Notes: generated from the sequence alone by a model not told the origin. A stretch of 64,000 nucleotides of DNA from Nitrospira sp. UBA6493 (GCA_002435325.1 DJMJ01000041.1:132445-196444); one strand, 5' to 3'; positions 17,953 to 26,824 are shown, counted from the first letter of the stretch. Made by a program: numbers and translations.

Positions 17953-19219
17953 GCTCCTGGAGCGCACGAAACGGCTCGTGGAATTGCGCCCGCGGAAGCC
18001 AGGCGTTCCCCTGCATATTGAGAGCGCCCCGGATGTGCCGACCCTGTTGGAAGGGGATGGATTCCGGCTCCAGCAAATCCTCCTCAACCTCATCGGCAAC
18101 GCGCTGAAATTTACGGAGCAGGGATCCGTGCGCCTGGCCCTGTCGGTCGCGCATCCCGATCCTTGCCGCCCTCTGCTCCAATTTACCGTTAGCGACACCG
18201 GAATCGGAATTCCTGCGAGCCAGCTCGACCACATCTTCGACCGCTTTACACAGGTCGATTCCGGAGATGCCAGACAATACGGAGGGGCCGGACTGGGATT
18301 GTCGATCTGCAAGCAATTGGTGACCATGTTGTCGGGAACCATTGAGGTAACCAGCGAGCCCGGCAGAGGGAGCACCTTTACCGTACGGCTCCCCTTTTCC
18401 GTCATCACGGCGCTACCTGAAACACTAGCTCCCTCAGATCGACCGGAGTCCCCGGCCGCCGATACCATATCCACATCATCCGATCCACAGACGATGACGC
18501 CCGTGAGCATTCTCCTCGTCGATGACTCCCCGGAGACCGGGCAACTTGTGACTCTGTATCTCAAGCATCTCCCCTATCGGCTGGACCTGGTCAGCAGCGG
18601 ACCAGCCGCGATTCAGCGATGCCAGGCCCACCGTTACGACATCGTCTTCCTGGATCTTCAAATGCCCGGCATGGATGGCTATACCACTGCCATTGCCATC
18701 CGCGCCTGGGAGAAGAAACAGGGACTTGCTCCCATGCCGATCCTGGCCTTGACAGCAGATGTATTGAATGCCGCCTGGGAACGAAGCCTCGATGCCGGAT
18801 GCACAGGCTTCATCGGCAAACCTTTTTCACAAGCCTCCCTTCTTGAGACGATTTCGCACTACGCCCATCTGCCTGCGGCTCCTCCGGATGGTACACAGCC
18901 CGCAACCGTAAGCCCTTCCCTTCCGCTCTTGGATGAACAAGACCTTCAGCGGCTTCGTGAAAAGTTTCTCCACAATCGCTGGCTTGACCTCGAAACGGTG
19001 GCCTCGGCCGCACACGCCAGCGATTGGACCGCCATTCAAACCATCGGACATCGCATGAAAGGATTAGCCGGATCCTACGGATACACAGAGATCGGCGAGA
19101 TCGGAGCCGCCCTGGAAGACGCCGCACACAGACAAGACCTCGATTGCGTGGCAGCGAACATTCAGGCCCTCACACAGATCCTCCGGCAGCTCGATCCCGC
19201 GCATGATCGAGCTGCGTAG
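17867..19219 (+). CDS. Hybrid sensor histidine kinase, C-terminal part (HATPase-REC-HPt)
   Basis: Second half of the disrupted kinase. It starts within HisKA helix 2 (LVDDVLDLAKIEAGTF). An HATPase_c domain follows with N-box LLNLIGNALKFTEQG, G1 VSDTGIGIP and G2 YGGAGLGLSICK. A receiver domain has VDDSPETG, phospho-acceptor DIVFLDLQMPGMDG and the Lys of FIGKPF. A C-terminal HPt domain keeps its His (IGHRMKGLAGSYGY). The listed start is a TTG inside the domain with no ribosome-binding site, so independent translation is doubtful. As it stands it lacks the dimerisation His and could not autophosphorylate. Confidence 0.8.
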   Translation: MRLVDDVLDLAKIEAGTFRVESSPFDLSELLERTKRLVELRPRKPGVPLHIESAPDVPTLLEGDGFRLQQILLNLIGNALKFTEQGSVRLALSVAHPDPCRPLLQFTVSDTGIGIPASQLDHIFDRFTQVDSGDARQYGGAGLGLSICKQLVTMLSGTIEVTSEPGRGSTFTVRLPFSVITALPETLAPSDRPESPAADTISTSSDPQTMTPVSILLVDDSPETGQLVTLYLKHLPYRLDLVSSGPAAIQRCQAHRYDIVFLDLQMPGMDGYTTAIAIRAWEKKQGLAPMPILALTADVLNAAWERSLDAGCTGFIGKPFSQASLLETISHYAHLPAAPPDGTQPATVSPSLPLLDEQDLQRLREKFLHNRWLDLETVASAAHASDWTAIQTIGHRMKGLAGSYGYTEIGEIGAALEDAAHRQDLDCVAANIQALTQILRQLDPAHDRAA

Positions 19220-19255
19220 GGATGAAGAGGTCCACCTTTAATCGGAGACACCTTT

Positions 19256-19891
19256 ATGAGTATTTTGCTGGTCGACGATTTTGACAAAGAACGGGAATTC
19301 TTACAGATGGTGTTGCAGAAAGCTGGCTATGGCCCAGTGATCACGGCCGAGTCTGGACGACAGGCCCTGGAACGGCTCGATGTCATCGGCCGGCACGTAA
19401 CTCCCTGCAATCCCGATGTCATATTGATGGATATGATGATGCCGGATATCGACGGGTTGGAAGCCTGTCGGCAGATTCGCTCGAGCGAGCGGCTAGAACT
19501 GGTCCCCATCATTATGATCACGGCCAAGACCGACGCGAGCGATTTGCAAGCCGCCTACACCGCCGGCGCCACCGACTTTCTCCGGAAACCGATCACTCCG
19601 GTCGAACTCATCGCCCGAGTGTCCACCGCCCTCAGTCTGAAACAGGAGCTCGATGCCCGAAAAGTGCGCGAACAAGAACTCCTCGCCAAAACCGACGAGC
19701 TGGAACGGGCGCTCAAGGAACTGAAAAGTCTGCGCGGTCTGATCGCGATTTGCGCGAAGTGCAAGCGGGTCCGGTCTGACGGGACCTACCGCAAACGGAT
19801 CGAAGACTATCTGGAACAGTGCTTCGACAGAAAGCTGGAGCGGGATATCTGCCTCGATTGCCTGAACCAGGCCTTTCGCAAGGCGGGGTAA
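19256..19891 (+). CDS. Response regulator with C-terminal Cys-rich module
   Basis: 211 residues. The receiver domain has VDDFDKE, phospho-acceptor Asp in DVILMDMMMPDIDG, Thr in MITAKTD and Lys in FLRKPITP. A coiled coil follows (LDARKVREQELLAKTDELER). A short module with CAKCKRVRSD and a distal DICLDCLNQ comes last, a Cys-X2-Cys / Cys-X2-Cys arrangement that recurs at the ends of response regulators and PAS proteins and may bind zinc. There is no DNA-binding domain. GGAGA lies 10 nt before ATG 19256. It is 36 nt downstream of the broken kinase and probably its cognate regulator. Confidence 0.88.
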   Translation: MSILLVDDFDKEREFLQMVLQKAGYGPVITAESGRQALERLDVIGRHVTPCNPDVILMDMMMPDIDGLEACRQIRSSERLELVPIIMITAKTDASDLQAAYTAGATDFLRKPITPVELIARVSTALSLKQELDARKVREQELLAKTDELERALKELKSLRGLIAICAKCKRVRSDGTYRKRIEDYLEQCFDRKLERDICLDCLNQAFRKAG

Positions 19892-19955
19892 GTGATACCA
19901 GGCTACCCTCATCCACGAGAGGGGTCCGTTCTCCCTCTCTTCCATTCCTCACGAG

Positions 19956-20043
19956 AGCAACCTGGTTGCCCCTCGAATGCGCGCGTCGAACGAGCACCTT
20001 CTTATCGTGCGCGTTCCGCGAGCAGGAGGACAACCAGGCTGCT
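19956..20043. repeat. Intergenic inverted-repeat element 1
   Basis: Terminal arms AGCAACCTGGTTG (19956-19968) and CAACCAGGCTGCT (20031-20043) are inverted copies with one mismatch, and similarity extends imperfectly inward. The core holds two related copies of a GCGCGT..CGAGCA motif. It lies between convergent genes and may terminate both or be a REP/MITE-like unit. Confidence 0.55.
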
Positions 20044-20045
20044 CC

Positions 20046-21413
20046 CTACCCCTTCCCCATCTTCGCCAGCTCCTCGAAATAATGCGCGAAGGCTTTCATG
20101 CCGCTGGAGGCCTGGCCCCAGTCGAAGTATTCGTTCGGCGCATGGTAACCATGCTCGGGCAGACTGAGGCCCAGGAACAATATCGGCACCTCCCAGGCCT
20201 TCTGCATCGTCACTACGGCACCGATCGATCCGCCTTCGCGAATAAAAGCCGGCTCTTTCCCGAAGCCCGCCTTCGCCGCCCGCTTTACCGCCTCGACGTA
20301 GGGCCCCTCGAACAGTCCCTTGAACGGTTGGAGCATCCCTTCCCGCTCCACCTTCACATTCGGATTCACTTTGGCGACATGCTTCTTGAGCAGCGCAAAC
20401 GCTTTCTCCGGTGTCTGGTTCGGCACCAGCCGCATGCTCACTTTCAGCTCGCCATGGCCCGGCACCACGGTCTTCACGCCGGGGCCGTGATACCCACCGG
20501 TGAGGCCATGCACCTCGAACGTGGGCGCGGCCCAGATGCGGCGCATGATTTCGGCTGGGTCCTGCGTGCGCAACGTCTGAAATCCATAGGCCTGCTTGAA
20601 CCGCGAGACCTGAAACCCTGACTTGAGAAAGCTCTTGATCTCCGCCTTCGTCGGTTCCACCACATCGTTGTAGAATCCTGGGATCTTCACCTTGCCCGTC
20701 TTGGCATCGACGCAGGCCTGCGCGACTTCCATGAGCTCGGCTAAGGGGTTTCGCGCCGCGCCGCCTGTCACGCCAGAATGTGCGTCCTTCGTGCCGGTCT
20801 TGAGCGTAAGCCGCGCTCCGATCAACCCCCGCAAGCCATAGGGCATGGCGGGCTTGCCTTTGGCGAGCCAGATCGTATCCGACACAACCACTGAATCTGG
20901 CCGGGGAATCGCAGCGCGATTCTTGAGGCCGGACGCAAAGTTCGGACTGCCGATTTCTTCTTCCAGTTCCCAGAGAAAGCGAATATTGATGGGGACTCCC
21001 TGCTCAATCGCATAGCGCGCGCCGAGCAACGCCGCCAACGCCGGGCCCTTGTCATCCGTCGCGCCTCGGCCATGATAGATGCCGTCCTCCTTGCGGAAGG
21101 CGAACGGCGCCTCTTTCCATTCCGGTTCCTGCGCCGGCTGCACGTCGAGATGATTGTAGATCGTGACCGTCGGATAGTTGGCGCCAGTCATCCATCCCCC
21201 GGACACGATGGGATAACCCCCCGTTTCGACAACCTGCGCCTCGGCACCGAGACTCTTCAAATATTGCACGGCCAGCGTCGCCGCGCGCGGCATCTCGCCA
21301 GACCGAACCGGATCCATGCTGATGGACGGGACTTCGACGAGTTGGCCGAGCAAATCCTCAAAGTTCGTCCGATTATCATTCACAAAATGTTTCAGCCGTT
21401 CGTCATTCGCCAT
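20046..21413 (-). CDS. M20-family dipeptidase/metallopeptidase
   Basis: Cytosolic zinc peptidase of the M20 (carnosinase/ArgE/DapE) superfamily, about 455 residues. Metal ligands are visible: His and Asp of YNHLDVQP, the bridging Asp of GRGATDDKGP, the catalytic Glu pair of WELEEEIGSPNF, and the C-terminal His of LSLPEHGYHAPNEYF. A dimerisation/lid domain lies between (TKDAHSGVTGGAARNPLAEL). Two in-frame ATGs exist; 21413 has GGAGG at 9 nt and is preferred to 21419 at 3 nt. The substrate cannot be read from the sequence. It faces the response-regulator gene. Confidence 0.92.
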   Translation of the reverse strand: MANDERLKHFVNDNRTNFEDLLGQLVEVPSISMDPVRSGEMPRAATLAVQYLKSLGAEAQVVETGGYPIVSGGWMTGANYPTVTIYNHLDVQPAQEPEWKEAPFAFRKEDGIYHGRGATDDKGPALAALLGARYAIEQGVPINIRFLWELEEEIGSPNFASGLKNRAAIPRPDSVVVSDTIWLAKGKPAMPYGLRGLIGARLTLKTGTKDAHSGVTGGAARNPLAELMEVAQACVDAKTGKVKIPGFYNDVVEPTKAEIKSFLKSGFQVSRFKQAYGFQTLRTQDPAEIMRRIWAAPTFEVHGLTGGYHGPGVKTVVPGHGELKVSMRLVPNQTPEKAFALLKKHVAKVNPNVKVEREGMLQPFKGLFEGPYVEAVKRAAKAGFGKEPAFIREGGSIGAVVTMQKAWEVPILFLGLSLPEHGYHAPNEYFDWGQASSGMKAFAHYFEELAKMGKG

Positions 21414-21503
21414 CGCCATGGGCCTCCAGTCTGGTGAATCTAAATTATAACGGCGGGGCTCCGGAAGAGAAAGCGGTCTCGGGCGCGATTATTCCCGGAA
21501 CAA

Positions 21504-21512
21504 TGCTAAAAT
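21504..21512 (+). promoter_or_regulatory. Extended -10 upstream of 21522 operon
   Basis: TGC plus TAAAAT ends 9 nt before ATG 21522, with no Shine-Dalgarno between, so the transcript would be leaderless or nearly so. Confidence 0.45.
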
Positions 21513-21521
21513 ACATATGTC

Positions 21522-22001
21522 ATGAACTGCCTCAGAACAGTCTCAAAGAATATCTTCCATGCCACATCCTGGTTCGTCCTCATTCTGCTACTCCTCGCCC
21601 ACCCGTCGTCCCTGCGGGCCGAGGAGCCGATTCCGATCGAGCAGATCCTGGATGATCCACGCCTCTATCATCTTCGCCAAGTGACCATGCTGGGCATCGC
21701 GCGCGACGTACAACCGCTCGATCCCTATAAACTTCAAAACGAACAAATATGTTACGGCGCCTACCTCTTCAAGCTCGAAGACGATACGGGCGTCATGTCC
21801 GTCGCCGTACTCGGCATCTGCGATAGGCCTCTGGTGAGGGATCCCGAAATTGAGGACGGGCAGCGCGTGGAGGTGAGCGCCACCATTCAAGCACCCAGCC
21901 ATGGCGGCTACTATTTGAGCTTTCAAGGGCTCAAGGTCGTCAGAGAAGAAGAAGGCTTTGTTCAAGCCGTGGCCACACGTATTCTCCCCGTCATCGAGTG
22001 A
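21522..22001 (+). CDS. Exported protein, possible OB-fold
   Basis: 159 residues. The signal peptide (WFVLILLLLAHPSSLRAEE) is followed by a beta-rich domain (LYHLRQVTMLGIARDVQ, YLFKLEDDTGVMSVAVLG, GQRVEVSATIQ) whose strand pattern suggests an OB-fold of the kind that begins 'the X were added to the mRNA' in exported proteins; this is an inference. The predicted -10 sits 9 nt upstream of the start. The stop overlaps the possible GTG start of the next gene (GTGA), so the two are probably cotranscribed. Confidence 0.7.
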   Translation: MNCLRTVSKNIFHATSWFVLILLLLAHPSSLRAEEPIPIEQILDDPRLYHLRQVTMLGIARDVQPLDPYKLQNEQICYGAYLFKLEDDTGVMSVAVLGICDRPLVRDPEIEDGQRVEVSATIQAPSHGGYYLSFQGLKVVREEEGFVQAVATRILPVIE

Positions 22002-22006
22002 CCAGC

Positions 22007-22921
22007 ATGTCCGCACCGGTCCATCCATCCCGCACTACTGTCGCCTGGATCGGCACCGGCGTGATGGGCGCCGCCATGTGCGGACACCTCCTGAAAGCCG
22101 GCTATCGCGTTTCCGTCCATACCCGCACGCGGGCCAAGGCCCAACCGTTGCTCGACCTCGGTGCAACATGGGCCGAATCGCCGCGCGTGGCGGCAATCGG
22201 AGCTGACGTCATCCTCACGATGGTGGGATTTCCGCGTGATGTCCGGTCCGTCTACTTCGGACACGAGGGACTGCTGCACTCCGCCAAACCAGGCACAATA
22301 CTCATCGACATGACGACGACCGAGCCCTCGCTGAGCCGCGAGATCGCCGTAGCAGCAGCGGCCAAAGGAGTGACGGCCATCGATGCGCCGGTTTCCGGGG
22401 GCGACGTTGGCGCAAAACACGCCACCCTCTCGATCATGATTGGCGGTGCCCCTGAGGCGGTCGAAACCATCAGACCTCTGCTTGACCTATTGGGCAGGAA
22501 GATCGTTCATCAAGGCAGCGCGGGCGCCGGCCAGCACACGAAACTCTGCAATCAGATCGTCATTGCCGGGGCGATGGTGGGAGTCTGCGAATCCCTGCTC
22601 TATGGCTACAAATCCGGGCTCGATCTGCCCCGCATGCTGGAATCGATCCGGGGCGGCGCGGCGGCTTGCTGGACGTTAGACCACCTGGCTCCCAGAATCT
22701 TGCAGCGCAATTTCGACCCGGGTTTTTTCGTCGAACACTTCGTCAAAGACATGGGCATCGCGCTGGACGAAGCAGCACGCATGGGCCTCACCCTTCCGGG
22801 ACTAACGCTCGCGCATGACCTGTATCAGCGTGTGCAAAGACTTGGCCACGGCCGGAGCGGCACCCATGCGCTGATGCTGGCGCTGGAAGAACTGTCCGGA
22901 ACCGATCTCTCCATCACCTGA
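22007..22921 (+). CDS. 3-hydroxyisobutyrate dehydrogenase-family oxidoreductase
   Basis: NAD(P)-dependent beta-hydroxyacid dehydrogenase. The N-terminal Rossmann motif is WIGTGVMGAAMCGHLLKAG. The substrate loop is DAPVSGGDVGAKHATLSIM. The catalytic Lys lies in AGAGQHTKLCNQIVIAG. The C-terminal helical domain includes FVEHFVKDMGIALDEA. The length, about 304 residues, is typical. ATG 22007 is used; a GTG at 21998 overlapping the upstream stop is an equally possible start. The family includes tartronate-semialdehyde reductase and glyoxylate/succinate-semialdehyde reductases, so the true substrate is not determined. Confidence 0.9.
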   Translation: MSAPVHPSRTTVAWIGTGVMGAAMCGHLLKAGYRVSVHTRTRAKAQPLLDLGATWAESPRVAAIGADVILTMVGFPRDVRSVYFGHEGLLHSAKPGTILIDMTTTEPSLSREIAVAAAAKGVTAIDAPVSGGDVGAKHATLSIMIGGAPEAVETIRPLLDLLGRKIVHQGSAGAGQHTKLCNQIVIAGAMVGVCESLLYGYKSGLDLPRMLESIRGGAAACWTLDHLAPRILQRNFDPGFFVEHFVKDMGIALDEAARMGLTLPGLTLAHDLYQRVQRLGHGRSGTHALMLALEELSGTDLSIT

Positions 22922-22928
22922 GGCTGTC

Positions 22929-23672
22929 ATGACACGATCCACCCGTCGCCTTCTGCTCAGTCTTTTGATCCTAACCACTCTGCCGGCTTGCGCCAGCCAC
23001 CCCGCATTTGACCGGCCGGAAATGCAGGACGTGATGCGCCAGACGGTGATTCTGTCAGTGCCGCAGGCCGCGCCCGGAGAGCCGGAGGCGGCGCCAGCGA
23101 TATCATCCCCGTTCCGGCTCAGCTTCTTTTTCACGCGCAAGGAATTCCCGACCAAACAGGCCATCAAGCCGGTCGAATGGCTGAGCCAGGACAAGGATGT
23201 GCTGCTTCGCGCACTGGCCCCCTTGCAAAACGAGCACATTCTGCGAAACAGCCTTGTCATTGCCGACTTGGCTGTGCAGGAGTCCAGCCTCACGGAAATC
23301 AGGAAGGCTGCCGCGCGCTATGGCGCGGACATGATCGTGATTGTTACCGGAGTCGGCGCGGTGGATCGTTCCAACAACGGCTATGCAGCACTCTATCCGA
23401 CGATCCTCGGAGCCTACCTCGCGCCGGGCACGGTCAGCGAGGCGCTTGTCCTGATCGAAGGCAGCCTATGGGATGTACGCTCAGGATTCTCGTACGGAAC
23501 ATTGAAGGCCGAGGGGCAATCGCGGCTTGTCGGCCCCGTTATGTCCATCGAAGACCGGGATGCACTCATGCAGGGGAAACACAGGGCATTGGAAACGTTT
23601 AGCGCACAGCTTGTGGAGCGGTTGCGCCTGCTCATGCCATCCCAACAACGCGGAGCACATTCCCAACCGTGA
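22929..23672 (+). CDS. Hypothetical lipoprotein
   Basis: 247 residues. The lipoprotein signal has a basic start, LLLSLLILTTLPAC and a lipobox Cys near residue 21. The mature part has FFFTRKEFPTKQAIKPVEWL and an alpha/beta segment IRKAAARYGADMIVIVTGVG that resembles the nucleotide-free fold seen in several periplasmic lipoproteins. A C-terminal helix follows. It starts 8 nt after the dehydrogenase stop, so it is in the same operon. I do not recognise a characterised homologue. Confidence 0.75.
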   Translation: MTRSTRRLLLSLLILTTLPACASHPAFDRPEMQDVMRQTVILSVPQAAPGEPEAAPAISSPFRLSFFFTRKEFPTKQAIKPVEWLSQDKDVLLRALAPLQNEHILRNSLVIADLAVQESSLTEIRKAAARYGADMIVIVTGVGAVDRSNNGYAALYPTILGAYLAPGTVSEALVLIEGSLWDVRSGFSYGTLKAEGQSRLVGPVMSIEDRDALMQGKHRALETFSAQLVERLRLLMPSQQRGAHSQP

Positions 23673-23721
23673 GTCGACGCGTCCCGAATGCGTTCAATGA
23701 GGTCGCCAGAAAGCGGGGAAG

Positions 23722-24204
23722 CTATCGTGCCCCATCCAGCACGCACCACATCCGGCGCGTGCCGGATTTCTGATCGGTGACCGGTTCGCCGCTGAAAAAA
23801 CTGACCTGCCAGGCGACGATGTCGTCCTTGGGATCGGGTGTTGCGGTCCAGTAAATTTCCGATTTGATATTCGAGAAGGGATGACCGGCCGGCAAGGCCG
23901 GATCGTGCTGTGATAGATCGATCAAGGTCTTGAGTTCGTCGATGGTCGGACCACGCCAGCCTTGTTGTCCGCCGACGATTTTTGCCACACAGCGTTCATT
24001 GGACCGGCTCCAGACGTCATGTTCCCGATCCGGCTCCTGTTCCCAGATGAGTCCAGTCTTGGCGTCTTTCACGCCCGCTCCACTCAACACCAGCGTGAAA
24101 CGTTCCAGGCGTTGGTCCGCGACACACTCACCAGGCAGAAACAACAGCGCACAGCCGAGTCCGATCAGCCGAATACCCGCTTGAAGAAATGCTTGCCCCG
24201 TCAT
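23722..24204 (-). CDS. Exported DUF1566-type protein
   Basis: 160 residues. The signal peptide (GIRLIGLGCALLFLPGECVA) is followed by a compact Lcl/DUF1566-like domain. It is recognised by KDAKTGLIWEQEPD, a WRGPTIDELKTLID segment and a late EIYWTATPD plus MWCVLDGAR end, typical of this lectin-like exported family. ATG 24204 is set by AGGAAAGG upstream; the longer frame to 24384 adds a poorly conserved leader. It is a single gene, convergent with the lipoprotein gene and divergent from the transporter gene. Confidence 0.8.
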   Translation of the reverse strand: MTGQAFLQAGIRLIGLGCALLFLPGECVADQRLERFTLVLSGAGVKDAKTGLIWEQEPDREHDVWSRSNERCVAKIVGGQQGWRGPTIDELKTLIDLSQHDPALPAGHPFSNIKSEIYWTATPDPKDDIVAWQVSFFSGEPVTDQKSGTRRMWCVLDGAR

Positions 24205-24404
24205 AGTGATCCTTTCCTCCACAGCATCGCGGTGCGCCCGATCGAAACTCAGTGGCAGTCTGCCGCAGAGCGCTTGTCTTTTCAAGCGCGGCTCAGGCAT
24301 GCTGGGGGCCGATTCACGGCAACCACTCGCTCTTTCCCACGGGACGCGGTCATCTTCCGCGTTCCCGTTGAGCGTATCTGCCATACACCCGTCGGGAGGC
24401 CCCT

Positions 24405-25028
24405 ATGAGCGGTGCGGAGCATCATCGTCGAATTGATGTGCTGGCGATCGGATTGTTCGGTCTCGCGGTCGGCGCCTTGACTTTGGGCGTCGCGCAGATG
24501 GGCGGTATTCCAGACTCCAACAAAGTCGGCACGCTGGTGATCGCCCTGATGTTCGGAGGGGTCGTGCAGATTCTGGCCGGTATCACCGATATCCGTTATC
24601 ACGAACAGCTCGGCGGCACGGCCCTGACCATGTACGGCTTCTTCTGGCTCACCGTCTCCATCGCCAAACTGGTCAGCGAAGGCACCTCCTTCCATCTCGA
24701 CATGGTGCTGTTTGCCCCGATCAATTTCGTATATGCCGCCTTTTCCCTGGTCATGGTCTATCTGACGGCCTATAAAAACGCCACGCTCTGCATTCTCCAC
24801 ATCGTGATTACCATTACTTTTTCCTCCACCGTGCTGGCGCAGCTCAACATCATCGGCGAAACGTTGCCGGGCATTCTCCATCTTGTCGTGGGATTCATGG
24901 CCTTCTATCACGCTGTCGCCAGTCTGACGCAGGCCTTTACAGGCCATCAATTAGTTCCGCTGGGACCGCCGTTCCTGCATCGCACCCCGTTGTTCCGGCG
25001 CGCGACGGACCGGCTTCAGGCCGGTTAG
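24405..25028 (+). CDS. GPR1/FUN34/YaaH (AceTr) family transporter
   Basis: 207-residue polytopic membrane protein with six hydrophobic segments, including IGLFGLAVGALTLGVAQMGG, VIALMFGGVVQILAGI and FVYAAFSLVMVYLTAY. The family's acetate/succinate proton symporters (E. coli SatP) share the segment around LIVALMFGG-x-VQ and the short Asn/Pro-rich N-terminus. The start ATG 24405 follows GGGAGG. Acetate or ammonium/acetate export is the likely role by family; not tested. It overlaps the next gene's stop by 4 nt in convergent orientation. Confidence 0.85.
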   Translation: MSGAEHHRRIDVLAIGLFGLAVGALTLGVAQMGGIPDSNKVGTLVIALMFGGVVQILAGITDIRYHEQLGGTALTMYGFFWLTVSIAKLVSEGTSFHLDMVLFAPINFVYAAFSLVMVYLTAYKNATLCILHIVITITFSSTVLAQLNIIGETLPGILHLVVGFMAFYHAVASLTQAFTGHQLVPLGPPFLHRTPLFRRATDRLQAG

Positions 25029-25792
25029 GCTCCCGGAATGGAGGGCAATCCCTGTTGGCGCCGGTAGTGCCTGAGAAGCAACCAGCCACCCCAGGCAAAG
25101 GAGGCCAGCATCAGCAGAATGCCGAAATTATAGGTCAGGTGCGCCAGTCGATGATCCCATTCCAGCCAACCAAGCATCGTCAGCAGGTTGTTCCAGTCAT
25201 GCCCATCGGTTTCTTTTCCCGTCACCCCGCCCAGTAAAATGAGGTCCATGGCTCGCGCGTCATTGATATAGGGTGCCACATCCATGAGACTTTCCGCCGT
25301 CCACCAGAGCGCGACTGCAGCGCCAAATGGATCGCGGGTCTTCACGAGGAACGTGCCGAGACAGATCATCGGCATCAGCACCTGCCCCAGGCTCCCGCCG
25401 AGAATCATCATGAACCGGCCGAAAGGACTGAAGATCAGATGCCCGGCTTCGTGGAATGGGAGATTGATGAGATGGAGAAACGACTTCCCCGTGTAGTTCG
25501 TTTCGAGCGGCGTGACGATGAATTTGAGTCCCCACCACACGAGCAGGAAAAAGACCAGCCCACGGCCCATGAGTGTCATGGAATCGGACACCTGATCCGA
25601 TTCGATCAGCCACTCACGCGCGAGGATGGCCCACAGGGGCCGGCTCAAGACGGGGGCGGATTCGACGACATGCAGGGGCAAGGGGCGATACTTGGCAAAG
25701 ATGATCCCGCACTTCACGCACTCGAGTGCCGCCTCAGACCGATCGGCCAGGCATTTGGGACAGGAACGGGTCGAAGCTTCGAGAGCGTCCAT
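25025..25792 (-). CDS. Membrane protein with zinc ribbon and HEAGH motif (M50-like)
   Basis: 255 residues. The N-terminal zinc-ribbon half is SCPKCLADRSEAALECVKCG. Several TM segments follow (GLVFFLLVWWGLKFIV and MMILGGSLGQVLMPMICLG). The motif INLPFHEAGHLIFSPFG holds HExxH, as in site-2-type intramembrane proteases. A second metal-ligand Asp could lie in SLMDVAPYINDARAMDL. It lies 49 nt after a clear M50 protease gene and is probably in the same operon, so two membrane metalloprotease-like proteins are adjacent. The function is unknown. Loss of a canonical NPDG-type motif leaves catalysis unproven. Confidence 0.75.
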   Translation of the reverse strand: MDALEASTRSCPKCLADRSEAALECVKCGIIFAKYRPLPLHVVESAPVLSRPLWAILAREWLIESDQVSDSMTLMGRGLVFFLLVWWGLKFIVTPLETNYTGKSFLHLINLPFHEAGHLIFSPFGRFMMILGGSLGQVLMPMICLGTFLVKTRDPFGAAVALWWTAESLMDVAPYINDARAMDLILLGGVTGKETDGHDWNNLLTMLGWLEWDHRLAHLTYNFGILLMLASFAWGGWLLLRHYRRQQGLPSIPGA

Positions 25793-25841
25793 GCCTGCAT
25801 GCTAGGAGGAAGCTCGCAATCCGGCAAGAATTTGTGTGGAA

Positions 25842-26816
25842 TCAGCGAGTCACGATAGGAAACGGCGGGAAGATGAGCACGAACAGCACGACCGTTATCC
25901 AGCCAAGCCAGATACGCACCGGCCCGAGCGGCGATCGTGGGGAAGGAATCGGCGGGTGGCCCACCCCCAAGAGGCTCGACAGAAGCGCCCAGAGCCACCA
26001 TCCTTGCCAGCCGAAGTAGCCCAGCACCAGCAAAATAGGAATCACACCCAAAGCGATGGTCCGCTGCGACTTCCCCCACAACGCATAGGCCACATGCCCG
26101 CCATCGAGCTGTCCGATCGGAATCAGATTGAGACAGGTCACGAAGAGCCCGAACCAAGCCGCCTCGGCAACCGGGTGCAAATTGATACTCGCGCCGCGCG
26201 GCAACTCCCCGAACACCCACGATACCCCCCAATCGATGAGCAGGGACCGGCCCACCAGAAAGGGGCTGGTGGGGCTGACCCCGATTTCCACCTGCGACCA
26301 GGACAGCCCCGCCGCCAGCGCCACCAGCGCGACGGCAAAACCCGCCAGGGGACCTGAAATGCCGATATCGAACAGCGCCTTGCGCTCCACGATTTGTCCG
26401 CGTACACGGATGATCGCACCGAACGTGCCGACCAACACTGGAAGCCCGGGAATAAAGAGCGGCAGCGAGGCCGGAACACGGTGCCACCTGGAGCAGAGAA
26501 AATGCGCCAACTCATGCGTGCCCAAGATCAGCAACAAGGTGGCGGCAAAGGGAATGCCCTTGACCAAGTCTTCAGGCCGCTCGACCAGGAACTCCCAGGC
26601 CCCGCGAAGCGGATGAAACAGATTGGGTTGATCCTGGTAGGCTCCGGCCCAGAGGGTCGTAAAGATGGTGAGCGCAAACAGTCCGATGGGCAACACATAG
26701 CGCGAGAAAGTCGATTCGACATACTCGTCGTCTTCCTCCTCCATAGGCTCGCCGACGAACGACGGATCGATGCCCTGGTCTAGAGGGTCATCCGCCGGCC
26801 ATCGGTCGCGATCCAT
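25842..26816 (-). CDS. Site-2 protease (M50) family membrane metalloprotease
   Basis: 324 residues. An acidic N-terminal tail (VGEPMEEEDDEYVES) precedes multiple TM segments. The zinc motif is LGTHELAHFLCSRWH (HExxH). GPLAGFAVALVALAAGL follows, and the second metal motif NLIPIGQLDGGHVAYAL corresponds to the LDG of S2P proteases. The arrangement resembles EGY-type/cyanobacterial site-2 proteases, which cleave membrane-bound regulators. Its ATG lies 8 nt after the HTH-MBL stop, with AGGAG between, so it is translated from the same mRNA. The substrate is unknown. Confidence 0.88.
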   Translation of the reverse strand: MDRDRWPADDPLDQGIDPSFVGEPMEEEDDEYVESTFSRYVLPIGLFALTIFTTLWAGAYQDQPNLFHPLRGAWEFLVERPEDLVKGIPFAATLLLILGTHELAHFLCSRWHRVPASLPLFIPGLPVLVGTFGAIIRVRGQIVERKALFDIGISGPLAGFAVALVALAAGLSWSQVEIGVSPTSPFLVGRSLLIDWGVSWVFGELPRGASINLHPVAEAAWFGLFVTCLNLIPIGQLDGGHVAYALWGKSQRTIALGVIPILLVLGYFGWQGWWLWALLSSLLGVGHPPIPSPRSPLGPVRIWLGWITVVLFVLIFPPFPIVTR

Positions 26817-26824
26817 GCGGGCTC

